DNA of 64,000 nucleotides from Parapedobacter sp037190485 (lineage in GTDB: Bacteria > Bacteroidota > Bacteroidia > Sphingobacteriales > Sphingobacteriaceae): positions 186,001 to 250,000 of the forward strand of contig JBBCJB010000004.1 of the NCBI GenBank assembly GCA_037190485.1. Direction: 5' to 3'. Below, piece after piece: positions 35,869 to 45,866 of this stretch. Positions within the stretch are counted from its first letter, which is position 1; every line of letters begins with the position of its first letter. The translations under genes and the position numbers were made by a program. Under the pieces are notes generated by a model. It made no database searches, was not told the DNA's origin, and saw only the letters and a program-made list of their open reading frames with translations.

Positions 35869-38800
35869 AGTTTTATTTCCATCCCCAGGGCGTAAGCGCG
35901 CGGCGAAGGGTGATTCATCGTCTGGGAGGGCACCACATCCGGATCGATACCGAGCCTGTTCGCCCTCCAGAGTATACCCAGGTTACTTGCATATGCGTAA
36001 AGATTGAGCCGCTCCGGTTTTCCCGCCACCCCGATCCGGTATTCGATCCGGATGTCCTTCAACCTGACGTGGTCGCCCCGGTAAACGTGCGTCTCGGAAA
36101 GGCCGTACACCGCATCCATGGCGGGAAGTACCGGGTACCGCAACCGGGGCACGCCGGTACGCCGTTCGTCCCCGGGCCCCTGCCATCGTTCGGCGTAGCC
36201 CGGGTGGAAGATATGCTGGCCCAGCGCGTTCACGTTCAGCAGCTGGCTGTAGTTGATATCCACGTACCGGAAACGGTAGCCCGCCTTGAAGGTCAGGTTC
36301 ACGGACAGCGACAGCCTTCCGTGGCTGAACGAATTCCGGAAACCGCCGAAAACGGTGGGCGTGGCCCGGCCGGGGAAAACCATGCCGTCCAGGCCGGTCT
36401 CTCGGTATATCCTCGCATAGTCCTTGCTGGGCTCCCCGTCCAGGTACCCAAGCCAATCGCCCTCTGCGTCCAGCCCGCCTCCACGGAGGGCGGTGATGGC
36501 GTGGAATGGCTGCCCGACGATGGGGTATTGGCCAACTCCCAGGAAATAGGCGGTGGAAGCCGCCGGTGCCAGCCGGTAGTCCGTCACCCGGTCGCGCTCC
36601 CTGCTTACGAAGAGATCGGTGACCCAACCCAGCGCCCCTGCCAGGTTGCGGCTTTGGAGGTTAAGGTCCCAGCCGGTGGTCCTGAGCGAAGAGAAGTTAC
36701 CCGCGAACGACGCCACCCCGCTGCTGGGATGCCAGGGCACGCTGCTGAACAGGCCGTGGGCATGTTTGGAAAAGCCCTCCACGGCTCCCGTGATACGGCC
36801 ATCGAAAAACGCGAGATCCAAGGCCACGTTGTACATATCCACCTTCTCCCAGCCCAACCGCCCGTTGGGCGGATTGTTGAGGTTTTGGTAGGGCTGTCCG
36901 TTCCACGGATTCATCACGGTGCTCAGCGATGACGTGACAAGCGCGGTGGCCGCCTTGTTGATGTTGCCGCTCCGGCCAGCACTTGCCCTGATCGCGAGCC
37001 GCGAAACCCACGCCGCCCGGAAAAAACCCTCCCGGCCCAGGTCCCAAAGCGCGCCGACCGACCAGAAGGGGTTGCCGCGCCTGTTGGTCTCCACGCCGAA
37101 CAGGTTGGAGGCGTCCCTCCGCGCCGAAACCGAAAGCGTGTAGCGCCGGTCGTAGCTGTACGATAGATTGGTGAAATACTGCAGGTTGTTGTTTATCTCC
37201 TTTCCGGACGAGGGTACCGGGTTCGGCACGATCAGCTGGCTGCTCCCGCCCAGGTACCGCGGATAGAGCCCTCCGTAAACCACGTGGGTATGGCTTTCCG
37301 TTTCCTGGCGGTAACCCAGCCAGGTCCCGGATACCTGCCCGCTGCCCACCAGGCTATTGGCTTCCATGCCGGCAATGCCGGCAACCGTATGGCGCATCCC
37401 GATCCGTTTGTCGGCGGTGAGCTGGAACCGCAGGTGGTGCTGGTCGTAGCCGTCCCGCCACCTGTCCAGCATGCCGCCTTCGGGGACCGGCGTAGCCATG
37501 GTACCGGCCTGCCTATCAACCACCGCATACGTGTTCCTGAGATCCCTGACGGCAAAGGAGGAGGCGTCATATTCCCTGCGCCGATCCTCGTCGCCGTAAC
37601 CATACTGGTACTTCAGGTCGGCCGACAGCCAATCGAAAGGCTTATAGCCCATCCCGGCCTGCAACTGGTAGGTAACGCGCCGGTGGATGCTTCGGGAACG
37701 ATGCATTTCCTCCAAAGGGCGGTACTGCCAGCCGTCCAGGAGCCCCGAACCCGCCGTGTCGACAAAGCTTTGCCGATACGCATACCCTGCAGCCAGCGGC
37801 GTGCCCGATGGATCCGCCAGATCGGCGTACATGACCTGGAAGGCGGCCAATCCCGGCGCCTGGACGTCCCGCCCGTCGCTTCTCGTGAAAAAGAAAGCCG
37901 CGTCGATCCCCAGCCTTTCCCCCATGAGCCGGTAGCTGTTCCGCGCATTCAGCGAGACCCTGCCCGTATGCGCCGCCTTTACGCCGGCGCCGTTGCCGTC
38001 GAAACCGCCCGAAAGGTAAAAACGGTTGGCCCGTGACCCGCCGCTGACGTTGAACGCCAGGCGCGACAGCAAGCCTGGACGGTAGGCATGGGCCAGGAGT
38101 TCATGCCTTGCATCTTTGCGCTTCAGGGCCTCCAAGCCCGCCTCGAGCTCCACCGGCGAGATCTGGCCCCGATCATGCCTGTCGAGGGCCTCAACGACCG
38201 GGGGGATGTATTGGAATGCGTTCGACGACCTACCGCGGAATGCCCCCTGTGCATAGAGATACCGGTGGTGCTCCACATAATCGCCCATTGCCATCGTGGG
38301 CGAATAGAAAAGATCAGGCTTTTCACTTGCCGTCACGTCGGCCCGTACGGAGATTTGCGGGGGACTCCCCGCCATGCCCTCCTTGCTTCTGAGCACGATG
38401 ACGCCGTTGGCCGCCCGCGCTCCCCAGATGGATGCCGCGGAGGCATCCTGCAACAGGGTTACGCTGGCGATGTTTTCGGGGTTTATGTCCGCGATTTCCC
38501 CTTCGAAGGGGAAATCGTCCAATACGATCAGCGGCTCCGCGTTCGAAAACATGGTGCTGCGGCCCCTCACCGACATCGTCGGCTGGTTGGCCAAGGCCAG
38601 CGCCCCCGTGGAGCTTGTTGGATCCAATTGCGCATTCTTTGAATTGAATATCAATCCCCGCGTCACGCCGTCCAGCCGGTCCAATATGTTGCTGCCCACG
38701 CTCCGGTTCAGGAGTTCATTGTCGATGTGCACAAAACTCCCCGTGGCCCGTTCCTTCGGGATGGTCTGGTAGCCGGTGGAGACCTCCACTTCCTCCAGCA

Positions 38801-39155
38801 GGTTGTCGGTGGGCACCAGCGTGAAGTGGAATTCGTCTCCCTTGTTCATGTCGAATTTCTCGGTGATGGATTGGTGGCCGAGGTAGGAAATCACAAGCGT
38901 ACACGTGGTTTCGGGCGCGCGGAGCGTGAACCGGCCGCGGTCATCGGTGAGGGTTTTGGTGGATGTTCCTCGGATGGTGACCGTGGCGCCGGTGATGGCG
39001 GAACCTGTGGTATCGACCACGGTGCCCGACAGGGATCGCTGGGCGAAAGCCCCCTTCCCTCCTACCGTCAGCAGGAAGGCTACTATATAAACAAGGTATA
39101 TCGGTTGTATTCGCTTGGGGCAATAGCATCCCCGGAAGCGTAAATATTGCTTCAT
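35865..39155 (-). CDS. SusC/RagA-family TonB-linked outer-membrane channel
   Basis: A 1096-residue TonB-dependent channel. The signal (about 14-38) is followed by a carboxypeptidase-like domain (about 40-118; LSGTVVDTTGSAITGATVTI). The plug (about 125-260) has ILDRLDGVTRGLIF and the SusC motif region PLIVLDDFPFEGEIADINPE, VTLLQDASAASIWGARAANG. The barrel follows, ending AYALGMEIKL. No STN domain is present. It heads the operon with SusD and TlpA. The long 5' gap (39156-39780) must hold its promoter, but I see no clear housekeeping match there, so an ECF sigma may drive it. Confidence 0.94.
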   Translation of the reverse strand: MKQYLRFRGCYCPKRIQPIYLVYIVAFLLTVGGKGAFAQRSLSGTVVDTTGSAITGATVTIRGTSTKTLTDDRGRFTLRAPETTCTLVISYLGHQSITEKFDMNKGDEFHFTLVPTDNLLEEVEVSTGYQTIPKERATGSFVHIDNELLNRSVGSNILDRLDGVTRGLIFNSKNAQLDPTSSTGALALANQPTMSVRGRSTMFSNAEPLIVLDDFPFEGEIADINPENIASVTLLQDASAASIWGARAANGVIVLRSKEGMAGSPPQISVRADVTASEKPDLFYSPTMAMGDYVEHHRYLYAQGAFRGRSSNAFQYIPPVVEALDRHDRGQISPVELEAGLEALKRKDARHELLAHAYRPGLLSRLAFNVSGGSRANRFYLSGGFDGNGAGVKAAHTGRVSLNARNSYRLMGERLGIDAAFFFTRSDGRDVQAPGLAAFQVMYADLADPSGTPLAAGYAYRQSFVDTAGSGLLDGWQYRPLEEMHRSRSIHRRVTYQLQAGMGYKPFDWLSADLKYQYGYGDEDRRREYDASSFAVRDLRNTYAVVDRQAGTMATPVPEGGMLDRWRDGYDQHHLRFQLTADKRIGMRHTVAGIAGMEANSLVGSGQVSGTWLGYRQETESHTHVVYGGLYPRYLGGSSQLIVPNPVPSSGKEINNNLQYFTNLSYSYDRRYTLSVSARRDASNLFGVETNRRGNPFWSVGALWDLGREGFFRAAWVSRLAIRASAGRSGNINKAATALVTSSLSTVMNPWNGQPYQNLNNPPNGRLGWEKVDMYNVALDLAFFDGRITGAVEGFSKHAHGLFSSVPWHPSSGVASFAGNFSSLRTTGWDLNLQSRNLAGALGWVTDLFVSRERDRVTDYRLAPAASTAYFLGVGQYPIVGQPFHAITALRGGGLDAEGDWLGYLDGEPSKDYARIYRETGLDGMVFPGRATPTVFGGFRNSFSHGRLSLSVNLTFKAGYRFRYVDINYSQLLNVNALGQHIFHPGYAERWQGPGDERRTGVPRLRYPVLPAMDAVYGLSETHVYRGDHVRLKDIRIEYRIGVAGKPERLNLYAYASNLGILWRANRLGIDPDVVPSQTMNHPSPRAYALGMEIKL

Positions 39156-39780
39156 TTCTATTCATGAATTAGTTTTCGAAAGGGTTTATAATCCTGTCGC
39201 TAATGACCTATTTGGAGATTAACGGCATGAGGCAAATGAGTTAAATGGGGGATTTGGGCTTGATAGCGAATAGCTTGTCGTAGGCCGTGATGCCACATAA
39301 TCGACCGTTGCCCCCATCTGGGAGCGATAATTCTATTGACCTCCTGTTGCTATTTCTTAGGTTCATTTGTTCGTTCAAAAGAACGAACCCGAAAAGTTAA
39401 GTCTAACCTTAAAAAATGGGTGACTGCCTACTCATCGCCGCAACAGAGGCTCCGCTAGGGCCCGCCTACTCGTCGCCTAGGGCCGACTTTCAACTTCATC
39501 GGCACAAGACCGACTACCATACAGTGATAAAGTAAGCGCCCCCCGTACCCTAGGAAAATACCTTGCACCTCCAAAGATAGGAGTTATGGCGCATACTCAC
39601 ACTCGCATGGTAAAAATTTAGCGGATTTCTATTGCGAGGGTTCGTTAAAAACTGATTACAAAATATTCTATTTTATTTCAACATCATCTATTTTCAATTC
39701 AACGGGATAAATATAAGAACAAAAAACATGTAATACAAGTATTACATTGTAAATATTTTTTTTATGTCCCTTTATCCATT
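39156..39780. other. Intergenic region marking the edge of an AT-rich island
   Basis: No gene is seen. The first 400 bp keep the host composition. GCCTACTCATCGCC (39426) recurs as GCCTACTCGTCGCC (39464), and CTAGGGCC also occurs twice (39455, 39478). From about 39600 the sequence becomes strongly AT-rich and stays so through the next genes. This change looks like the left boundary of acquired DNA. No integrase or tRNA is present here. Confidence 0.5.
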
Positions 39781-40029
39781 ATGGGTAATACTTCTAATAT
39801 AAGTAAGATTGAGCAACATGTCATTGATTTTGTTATCAAATTAAGAAAGGAAAAAAGCCTGAATCAAGAGGATATTGCGACCATCTTGAATGTCAGTAGG
39901 GTGTTCGTGACTAACATTGAAAATCCAGACAATCGAGCAAAATACAATATAGACCACATAAATCTGCTTGCAGACCATTTTGGAATGTCACCAAGGGACT
40001 TCTTGCCAGAACGACCTTTGATACATTGA
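39781..40029 (+). CDS. XRE-family helix-turn-helix protein
   Basis: An 82-residue single-domain DNA-binding protein. The helix-turn-helix spans about residues 14-67 (RKEKSLNQEDIATILNVSRV, followed by the recognition helix and NIDHINLLADHFGMSPRDFL). Its stop overlaps the start of the next regulator gene. Typical of small regulators of toxin-antitoxin or mobile units; the operator is unknown. Confidence 0.85.
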   Translation: MGNTSNISKIEQHVIDFVIKLRKEKSLNQEDIATILNVSRVFVTNIENPDNRAKYNIDHINLLADHFGMSPRDFLPERPLIH

Positions 40030-40589
40030 TAATTATATACTTTGCGGTGTCCCGAAATGTTATTTCCAGTACTGTAGGAATTAATCTTCGAAGCCTACGA
40101 CAACAAGCCGGTTTAACAATCGAAGGACTGACCTTTGCGTTATCCATCTCAATTAGTTATACGCTAATGATAGAAAGAGGTGCTGCGAATATATCATCCA
40201 AGCTTGCCAAACAAATAGCAAACTTTTTCGATGTCGAAGTAGCGCGATTGTATACGGCAAAGACCATTAGATTAAAGGCCCCCTTAAAAATCCCAACTAT
40301 TGCCAAGTTCTATCAAGAGAATATTCAAAATCCAACTTTCTTTATACACAGGATCGCAGAGTACAGCGTGGCGAATTTCCTTCGCAATGTACTTTTGGAA
40401 GACTCCGTTATACTCAAAGGACAGACCGTCGGACAGCTGATTGAATACAGCAATAATAAATACAAACGAGATTTGAACAGCCAAGAAATGTCCCGGGAAT
40501 TACGCAGACTATATAAAAAAGGAATACTTGACCGAGAAGACAAATTCGGCAACGGCTCAGTTTACCTGTATAAGTTAAGGACAAACTAG
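40026..40589 (+). CDS. XRE-family regulator with C-terminal winged-helix-like region
   Basis: A 187-residue protein starting at TTG, overlapping the previous stop by 4 bp (TTGA). A helix-turn-helix covers about residues 18-75 (NLRSLRQQAGLTIEGLTFAL). The C-terminal half ends in a helix-wing pattern (MSRELRRLYKKGILDREDKF). One sequence-specific and one winged-helix unit in one chain suggest a dual-site regulator. It forms an operon with the 82-residue XRE protein. Confidence 0.75.
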   Translation: MIIIYFAVSRNVISSTVGINLRSLRQQAGLTIEGLTFALSISISYTLMIERGAANISSKLAKQIANFFDVEVARLYTAKTIRLKAPLKIPTIAKFYQENIQNPTFFIHRIAEYSVANFLRNVLLEDSVILKGQTVGQLIEYSNNKYKRDLNSQEMSRELRRLYKKGILDREDKFGNGSVYLYKLRTN

Positions 40590-40990
40590 AGACCTAAAGA
40601 AATCCGTCAGCTCCCCTCCAAACCGGTATTCGATTTACCAAGTCGACTCCAAGGAATCAGCCTTTATGACTCCCTTCCCGTCAATCGCTTCACCAAAGGG
40701 AATTATCTTATAGCCCACCGCTATAATTTTATGTAAAAGTTTGGAAATTAAATATTAACGTTTTACCTTTAATGCGACCAGTTTGGCCTCTCCTACAGTG
40801 TGTAGTCATTTTGGAATGTGTTTAATCGCTGAAATCAAATAAACCATGTTAAGTTTTATATAAAAATCAAAAACAGCCCGGAAATATACAAACATAATAT
40901 TGACTTGGTGTGACAAGTCGTAAAACCAAAAGAAAACCAAAAGAACATCAAAAATTTCATTACTAACCATTTAAATTATAATAGAGCAAA
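40590..40990. other. AT-rich intergenic region
   Basis: Four hundred bases between the second XRE gene and the coiled-coil gene. Apart from A/T-rich runs and a weak SD-free approach to the ATG at 40991, I see no gene, RNA or strong hairpin. Confidence 0.4.
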
Positions 40991-42337
40991 ATGTTTGACG
41001 GAAAAAATGGAAAGAAAATAGAATATCTAGAGGAAGAAAGGAAGAAACTTTGGGAAAGAATCCTCGCTTTAGAAAAACTATTAGCCGAGAAACCTTCAGA
41101 TATCGAAAAAGAGGCAAAACAAGCGTCTAAAAAAGCTGCAGAATACCGCAATCGTGCAGAAGACCGTCTAAATGAGGCTAATGTAATTCTTTCTAAACTA
41201 TCGAAAATACAGGAGGAAATCCTAGCGCAACATGAAGATATTACATCAAAGCATACGGAAGTTGTAAAAACTAATAGCCAACTGATTATCCAAGGAACAG
41301 AAATTTCTGAACTCTTAAAAATCCTGAATGATTACCTAGAAAACCATCCGGATTTAGATGAAGAACTCACAAAACTGGAAGAGTTCATCACTAGCGTAGA
41401 GCAGAATGCGGGCAAAGCCAACGCTACCTATAGGGGAATTTTGACGAGAAAAAATGAAATTGACGAACTACATCGCGAAATCATCGGTTATGAAGATGAG
41501 AACGATCTAGGCGAAGTCACTAAAGTTGAAGGACTAAAAGCCGAACTAGAATCAACTTACGGAGTGCTAACCGAAAAAGCCGAAACACTAGAAGGCGACC
41601 TGGATGAACTTCATAAATCCGGCGAAGATCTATATCAAAAATTCATAGAGTCACACAAGAATGAACTGATCGAACTAAAGGAAGGTGCGCAAATTGACTA
41701 CGATTCAATCGTTCAAAAAATTGAATCATTACTACCAAATGCACTTACAGCTGGCTTAAGTTCAGCATTCATAGCGAAAAAGAAAGAAGAAGAAGAATTA
41801 CATAAAGAATACAAAAACAGTTTTAGATGGGGTATTGGCTTTCTCTCTATGGCTGCTCTTATGCCAATCGGTGTAAGTCTATTCTTTTTGGCAACGGGAG
41901 TTTCTCTAACAGAAGTAATTGAACGTTCTCCCAAAGTAATTTTTGCTTTCTTGCCGCTTTATATTCCCCTTATTTGGATAACAATTTCCGCAAACAAAAA
42001 AGTAAATCTATCCAAAAGATTGATCGAAGAATACTCCCACAAGCAGGTGCTGAGTATGACAATCGAAGGGCTTTCGAAACAGATTGAAAATATTGATGAC
42101 AGCGACCTGTCAGAAGAACTAAGAATCAAGCTAATAAGAAACTTTTTGAAAGTTAGCAATGAAAATCCCGGAAAACTCATTTCAAACTACCAGAAATCCG
42201 ACAATCCGATGCTCAATATGCTAGACCGAGAAAAAAAGGAAAAATCTACAACTAAAACAATAAAAACAAGCAAAGAAAAGACGGAAACATTTACTGAAAA
42301 AGTAAAGGAGGAAGATGATGATGAAACATCTTTGTAA
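40991..42337 (+). CDS. Membrane protein with long N-terminal coiled coil
   Basis: A 448-residue protein that I cannot assign. Residues 5-245 are charged heptad-type helix (EYLEEERKKLWERILALEKL and onwards), predicted coiled coil. Two membrane helices follow at 281-302 and 316-335. A conserved-looking cytoplasmic segment comes next (NLSKRLIEEYSHKQVLSMTI, LRIKLIRNFLKVSNENPGKL, about 339-397), then a lysine/glutamate-rich tail. The architecture resembles membrane-linked sensors in phage-defence loci, but no catalytic domain is visible. The gene is followed by another small membrane-protein gene 62 bp away. Confidence 0.75.
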   Translation: MFDGKNGKKIEYLEEERKKLWERILALEKLLAEKPSDIEKEAKQASKKAAEYRNRAEDRLNEANVILSKLSKIQEEILAQHEDITSKHTEVVKTNSQLIIQGTEISELLKILNDYLENHPDLDEELTKLEEFITSVEQNAGKANATYRGILTRKNEIDELHREIIGYEDENDLGEVTKVEGLKAELESTYGVLTEKAETLEGDLDELHKSGEDLYQKFIESHKNELIELKEGAQIDYDSIVQKIESLLPNALTAGLSSAFIAKKKEEEELHKEYKNSFRWGIGFLSMAALMPIGVSLFFLATGVSLTEVIERSPKVIFAFLPLYIPLIWITISANKKVNLSKRLIEEYSHKQVLSMTIEGLSKQIENIDDSDLSEELRIKLIRNFLKVSNENPGKLISNYQKSDNPMLNMLDREKKEKSTTKTIKTSKEKTETFTEKVKEEDDDETSL

Positions 42338-42399
42338 CATTCACGAAACGTACATCGGTATCATAAAAATAACTTTGGCTAGCATTAAAAAACAGTATA

Positions 42400-42816
42400 A
42401 TGAATTCGACAACTATATGGATAATACAATTCGTCTCAATAGCTTTCTTTGTCGCCTTCGTACATTTCGCACTTCGTCGTGTCAGTAAGCTAGGATATAA
42501 CGACGATGACAGTTCAATTTTATTCAACGTAGTATTATCAACAACGGGACTATCAGCAATAGTAGGTGGAGTAATTTTGATAGCTACCCTCTATGTTGGT
42601 TTTGAGAAAAATGTCGTCTCTTTGCTTTACAATATTGATGGGAATTGGAAAGCACCCATTATTGGCTGGGGAAGCATCGCCGTATTCTTTGTTTATTTGA
42701 GGCACTTCATTTTAAGACATATACGATCCATCAAGATTGCTGCTCATAGAGAAGGCATGCTGGAAGCCATGAAAATAAATTATGAAAACAATAAGGTAGA
42801 AGATAAGGACAAATAA
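42400..42816 (+). CDS. Small three-helix membrane protein
   Basis: A 138-residue protein with hydrophobic helices at about 6-25, 42-66 and 84-104 and a charged C-terminus. The second helix follows a polar loop (GYNDDDSSILFN). No family recognised. It lies downstream of the coiled-coil membrane protein in the same direction, with similar AT-rich base use, and could be its partner. Confidence 0.65.
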   Translation: MNSTTIWIIQFVSIAFFVAFVHFALRRVSKLGYNDDDSSILFNVVLSTTGLSAIVGGVILIATLYVGFEKNVVSLLYNIDGNWKAPIIGWGSIAVFFVYLRHFILRHIRSIKIAAHREGMLEAMKINYENNKVEDKDK

Positions 42817-43140
42817 TTTGAACGCCTAACTTCTTATGCATTATAACGAGGTCAGTGTAGTATGTATTGTCTGACTGATGCAAAAAAACCATCAACCAAC
42901 ATTTAATGAGTCTAAAGATAACCCATAAAAAAGCGCTTATTCATGGCCAAAAGAACACCGCATCAGCTGAAAATCATGTCTAGTTCTCCAAATATACCAT
43001 TTCAAACCGGAGCTAGAGCAACTTTGCGCCATTCTTATAGGATATGAACAGGAGACATGGAATTTCCAAATTTAAATCATAAAAGTTGTTCTCTATTTGG
43101 AGCTTATGAATGATTTTTAAAGCTTTTAGTATTGATAAAT
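42817..43140. other. AT-rich intergenic region
   Basis: About 320 bp without a convincing gene. A short open frame from 43110 only overlaps the next gene in another frame. No hairpin with T-run or clear promoter was found. Confidence 0.4.
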
Positions 43141-43767
43141 ATGAAGCTGAACAAACAGACCTTAAGAGTAATCTCTACTGGACTAGTAATAATCGCCTTG
43201 CTTGCAGCAATTCAAGAAAAAATCGGGATAAAAATAGACAACACTGTAGTTGTTCTCATAGGCCTAGCAGTGCTTGTATATATACTGCCGGAAATAACAA
43301 ATTTATCAAAATTCAAGTACGGAGACGTAGAAATTGAATTTGAGAAAAAGGTTGACCAACTTGAAAAGCTTGTTCTCGCCGAAGAAATTATCGGCGGGGC
43401 AACAAACAACAGGTTGGAGAACCCTAAGGTACATTGGCAAGATTATTACTCAGAATATAAAGAAATTCTACTCTCAACATCTCCCAATAACGAAAAAATT
43501 ATCAGAGCGGTACAACTTACTGAATTAATGATTATTGAAGCGGGAAAGGATTTTGGAATAGAGGAAACCAAACAAACAAAAAACCCCGCGATAATAATGC
43601 GTGAACTGCACAAAAACGGCCTGATAACAGTAGAGGAACTTGCACTGTATAATGAATTTATTTCGCTAAGAAACAACATAATCCATGGAAAATCAAAAGA
43701 CATAAGTAACAACTTAACCGCGCGAATACTAGATTTGCTATGGAGAATCGTACGGATATTTGGGTAA
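43141..43767 (+). CDS. Two-helix membrane protein with HEPN-like RxxxxH motif
   Basis: A 208-residue protein; the ATG at 43141 is preferred to a TTG nine bases upstream. Two adjacent membrane helices (about 8-25 and 34-51) anchor a cytoplasmic all-helical domain (about 55-205). Near its end it reads EFISLRNNIIHGKS: Arg177-x4-His182, preceded by a helix, as in HEPN-superfamily ribonucleases and DUF4145-type domains. The motif also occurs in non-catalytic HEPN folds, so nuclease activity is only possible. It stands 3' of the coiled-coil/membrane pair in the same island. Confidence 0.65.
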   Translation: MKLNKQTLRVISTGLVIIALLAAIQEKIGIKIDNTVVVLIGLAVLVYILPEITNLSKFKYGDVEIEFEKKVDQLEKLVLAEEIIGGATNNRLENPKVHWQDYYSEYKEILLSTSPNNEKIIRAVQLTELMIIEAGKDFGIEETKQTKNPAIIMRELHKNGLITVEELALYNEFISLRNNIIHGKSKDISNNLTARILDLLWRIVRIFG

Positions 43768-43926
43768 CAAAATCTTCTATTAGCATCTGTAAAGGCGAAG
43801 AAAAACCAACAACAATATGCTAGGTTTACACCAGAACCCCTTTGAAGCTCCTCGCCTCAATCACTGCAGCCTCAGACTTACTCGTGACTTGTCCGCACGG
43901 ATGAGCAATACATTCAACAAGAACAT

Positions 43927-44088
43927 ATGTCTATAGATTACAATAACATAGAATTTCTAAAGACACTTCGTGAATCCAAGGACAGGATGGAATTCGAAGC
44001 ATGCACTCGGACTTATAACCCAACCCGGAGCAACTTTTCGTCACTTGTCGACCTATTGGCATCGGAAAAAACAAAACTAGCATACTGA
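43927..44088 (+). CDS. Small open frame of 53 codons, possible gene or remnant
   Basis: An ATG at 43927 opens a 53-residue frame (starting MSIDYNNIEFLKTLRESKDR) that ends 10 bp before the AlbA_2 gene. The stretch ESKDRMEFEA recalls the opening of AlbA_2-type domains, so it may be a truncated copy of one. A small partner protein is the alternative. Weakly supported. Confidence 0.3.
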   Translation: MSIDYNNIEFLKTLRESKDRMEFEACTRTYNPTRSNFSSLVDLLASEKTKLAY

Positions 44089-44098
44089 GGCTTCAACT

Positions 44099-45781
44099 AT
44101 GGAAAAACAGGAACTCAACAAAATACTACAACAAGGAGAAGGTACACGTATCGAATTCAAGGAGGCCCAGAACGGTGTACCCGCTCCGCTCTACGATACC
44201 GTAGCTTCATTCCTCAACCGGGAGGGCGGAACCATCCTTTTGGGGGTCAATGACACCGGAATGGTACTTGGTCTCGGTCAACAAGACCTGATGCGCCTCA
44301 AACAGGATATCGTTACCGCGCTGAATAATCCCGACGTATTGAACCCTCCATTCCCGCTCGCCGTAAATGAGGTGGGCCACGACGATAAAACCATACTCTA
44401 CATCCGCGTACCCCTCAGTTCCTTCGTACATAAACACGGTACGGCGATTTACGACAGGGTGAACGACAGTGATTTCCGCGTGACCAATGAATCACAGATT
44501 GCGGATATGTATGCACGGAAACGCAGTGTATTCACGGAAAACCAGATATTCCCCAAACTTCGCATGGAAGACCTGGCTCCTTCCCTATTCCAGAAAATCA
44601 GGGTTAGGATTGCACTCGTTGATGCCAACCATCCTTGGTTGACTGCTACGGACGAACGCATCCTACGCGACGCCCGCTTCTTGAGAAGGGATTTCGCCTC
44701 GGGCGAAGAAGGGCTGACGCTAGCCGCAGCGTTGGTATTCGGCACCGATGAAGTCATTGGCAACATCCTGCCGGCTTACCGCATCGACATCATCGAGCGC
44801 AGGAGTAACATGGATCGGTGGGACGATCGATTGGTACTAAAAACCAACCTGATTGATTCGTATCTGGAGGCCTTGAGATTCGTCAAGGCCAAATGGCCCG
44901 AAAATTTCTACCTAGAAAACGGGGACAGGAAGGATTTGCGCGAGCTTATCTACCGCGAGCTCGTGGCAAACCTAATCATCCACCGTGAGTACAACAGTGC
45001 CACACCCACGGAAATCATCATCTACGAAGACCGTGTGGAGACCGCAAACCCCAACCGTGCCCGGTTCAGTGGCCCCTTGGACCTGAACGTATTCGAAGCC
45101 GAACCCAAAAACCCGAACATCAGGGCTTTCTTCAATATCCTGGGGTGGGCGGATGAGATCGGATCCGGCATCAAGAACATGAACAAGTACGTGATGGCTT
45201 ATGCAGGCGGCGCGCACCCCTCATTCATCGAGGGCGAACCATTCAGGAGCGTCATCCCGATGCAACGCCTTAAAGTGGAGGAAAAGTACATGCTTTACCT
45301 GCACCTGAGCCAGCTCACGGAAGAGCAACTTACACCGGGACACATAGCCGTCCTAAAAGGGCTGCCATTGGATTTGGGATTAAAGGATATCCAAGACTTC
45401 GACGAACTGGCCACCCGATTGGTGGGAAGTTGGCACGAAAAAAGTGTGAACCTACCAAATACCAGATTCCTGACAAACAAGCAATTGAACACGGAGTCTT
45501 TAAAAAAGGTGGGGAGCTGGGAAGAAAAAAGTGGGGAGTTGCTCAAACGAAGGGGGCGGGTATTACTATCTACCCTGCTACTGACCTTACAGCCGATTTC
45601 CTTGGAAGAACTTGCCGCATTGCTCGGATACCAAAGCAAGGAACGTTATCGGGACGATTACTTAAAACCACTTAGGAATGACAACCTGGTAACGAATACC
45701 ATGGCCGCAGCGAACGACCCCAACCAGGCCTACGTGATAAACGAAAGGGGAAGGAGTTTTTTGGGCGGAGGCGCGGTGTAG
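44099..45781 (+). CDS. AlbA_2/Schlafen-type ATP-binding transcriptional regulator
   Basis: A 560-residue protein. The N-terminal AlbA_2 (Schlafen-like) domain (about 10-125) starts GTRIEFKEAQNGV and continues ASFLNREGGTILLGVNDTG. A GHKL-type HATPase_c_4 region lies at about 275-370 (LIYRELVANLIIHREYNSAT, then GWADEIGSGIKNM). The C-terminus has a winged-helix unit (about 485-555). Between them is a short duplicated patch (VGSWHEKS and VGSWEEKS). Family members act as DNA-binding regulators or RNA-related effectors and are common in defence islands. The gene is less AT-rich than its neighbours. Confidence 0.88.
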   Translation: MEKQELNKILQQGEGTRIEFKEAQNGVPAPLYDTVASFLNREGGTILLGVNDTGMVLGLGQQDLMRLKQDIVTALNNPDVLNPPFPLAVNEVGHDDKTILYIRVPLSSFVHKHGTAIYDRVNDSDFRVTNESQIADMYARKRSVFTENQIFPKLRMEDLAPSLFQKIRVRIALVDANHPWLTATDERILRDARFLRRDFASGEEGLTLAAALVFGTDEVIGNILPAYRIDIIERRSNMDRWDDRLVLKTNLIDSYLEALRFVKAKWPENFYLENGDRKDLRELIYRELVANLIIHREYNSATPTEIIIYEDRVETANPNRARFSGPLDLNVFEAEPKNPNIRAFFNILGWADEIGSGIKNMNKYVMAYAGGAHPSFIEGEPFRSVIPMQRLKVEEKYMLYLHLSQLTEEQLTPGHIAVLKGLPLDLGLKDIQDFDELATRLVGSWHEKSVNLPNTRFLTNKQLNTESLKKVGSWEEKSGELLKRRGRVLLSTLLLTLQPISLEELAALLGYQSKERYRDDYLKPLRNDNLVTNTMAAANDPNQAYVINERGRSFLGGGAV

Positions 45782-45866
45782 GAGATAAGGGTATGGGCGA
45801 GGCCGGAATGACCGATAAATTAACGCAAAAAGAAAGTGGCAAACAAATACTTTTTACCTTAACTCT

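Noticed and set aside
39156..39780. tRNA gene or attachment site at the island edge
   Set aside because: I could not find a cloverleaf or CCA end, and the short direct repeats there are only 14 and 8 bp long.
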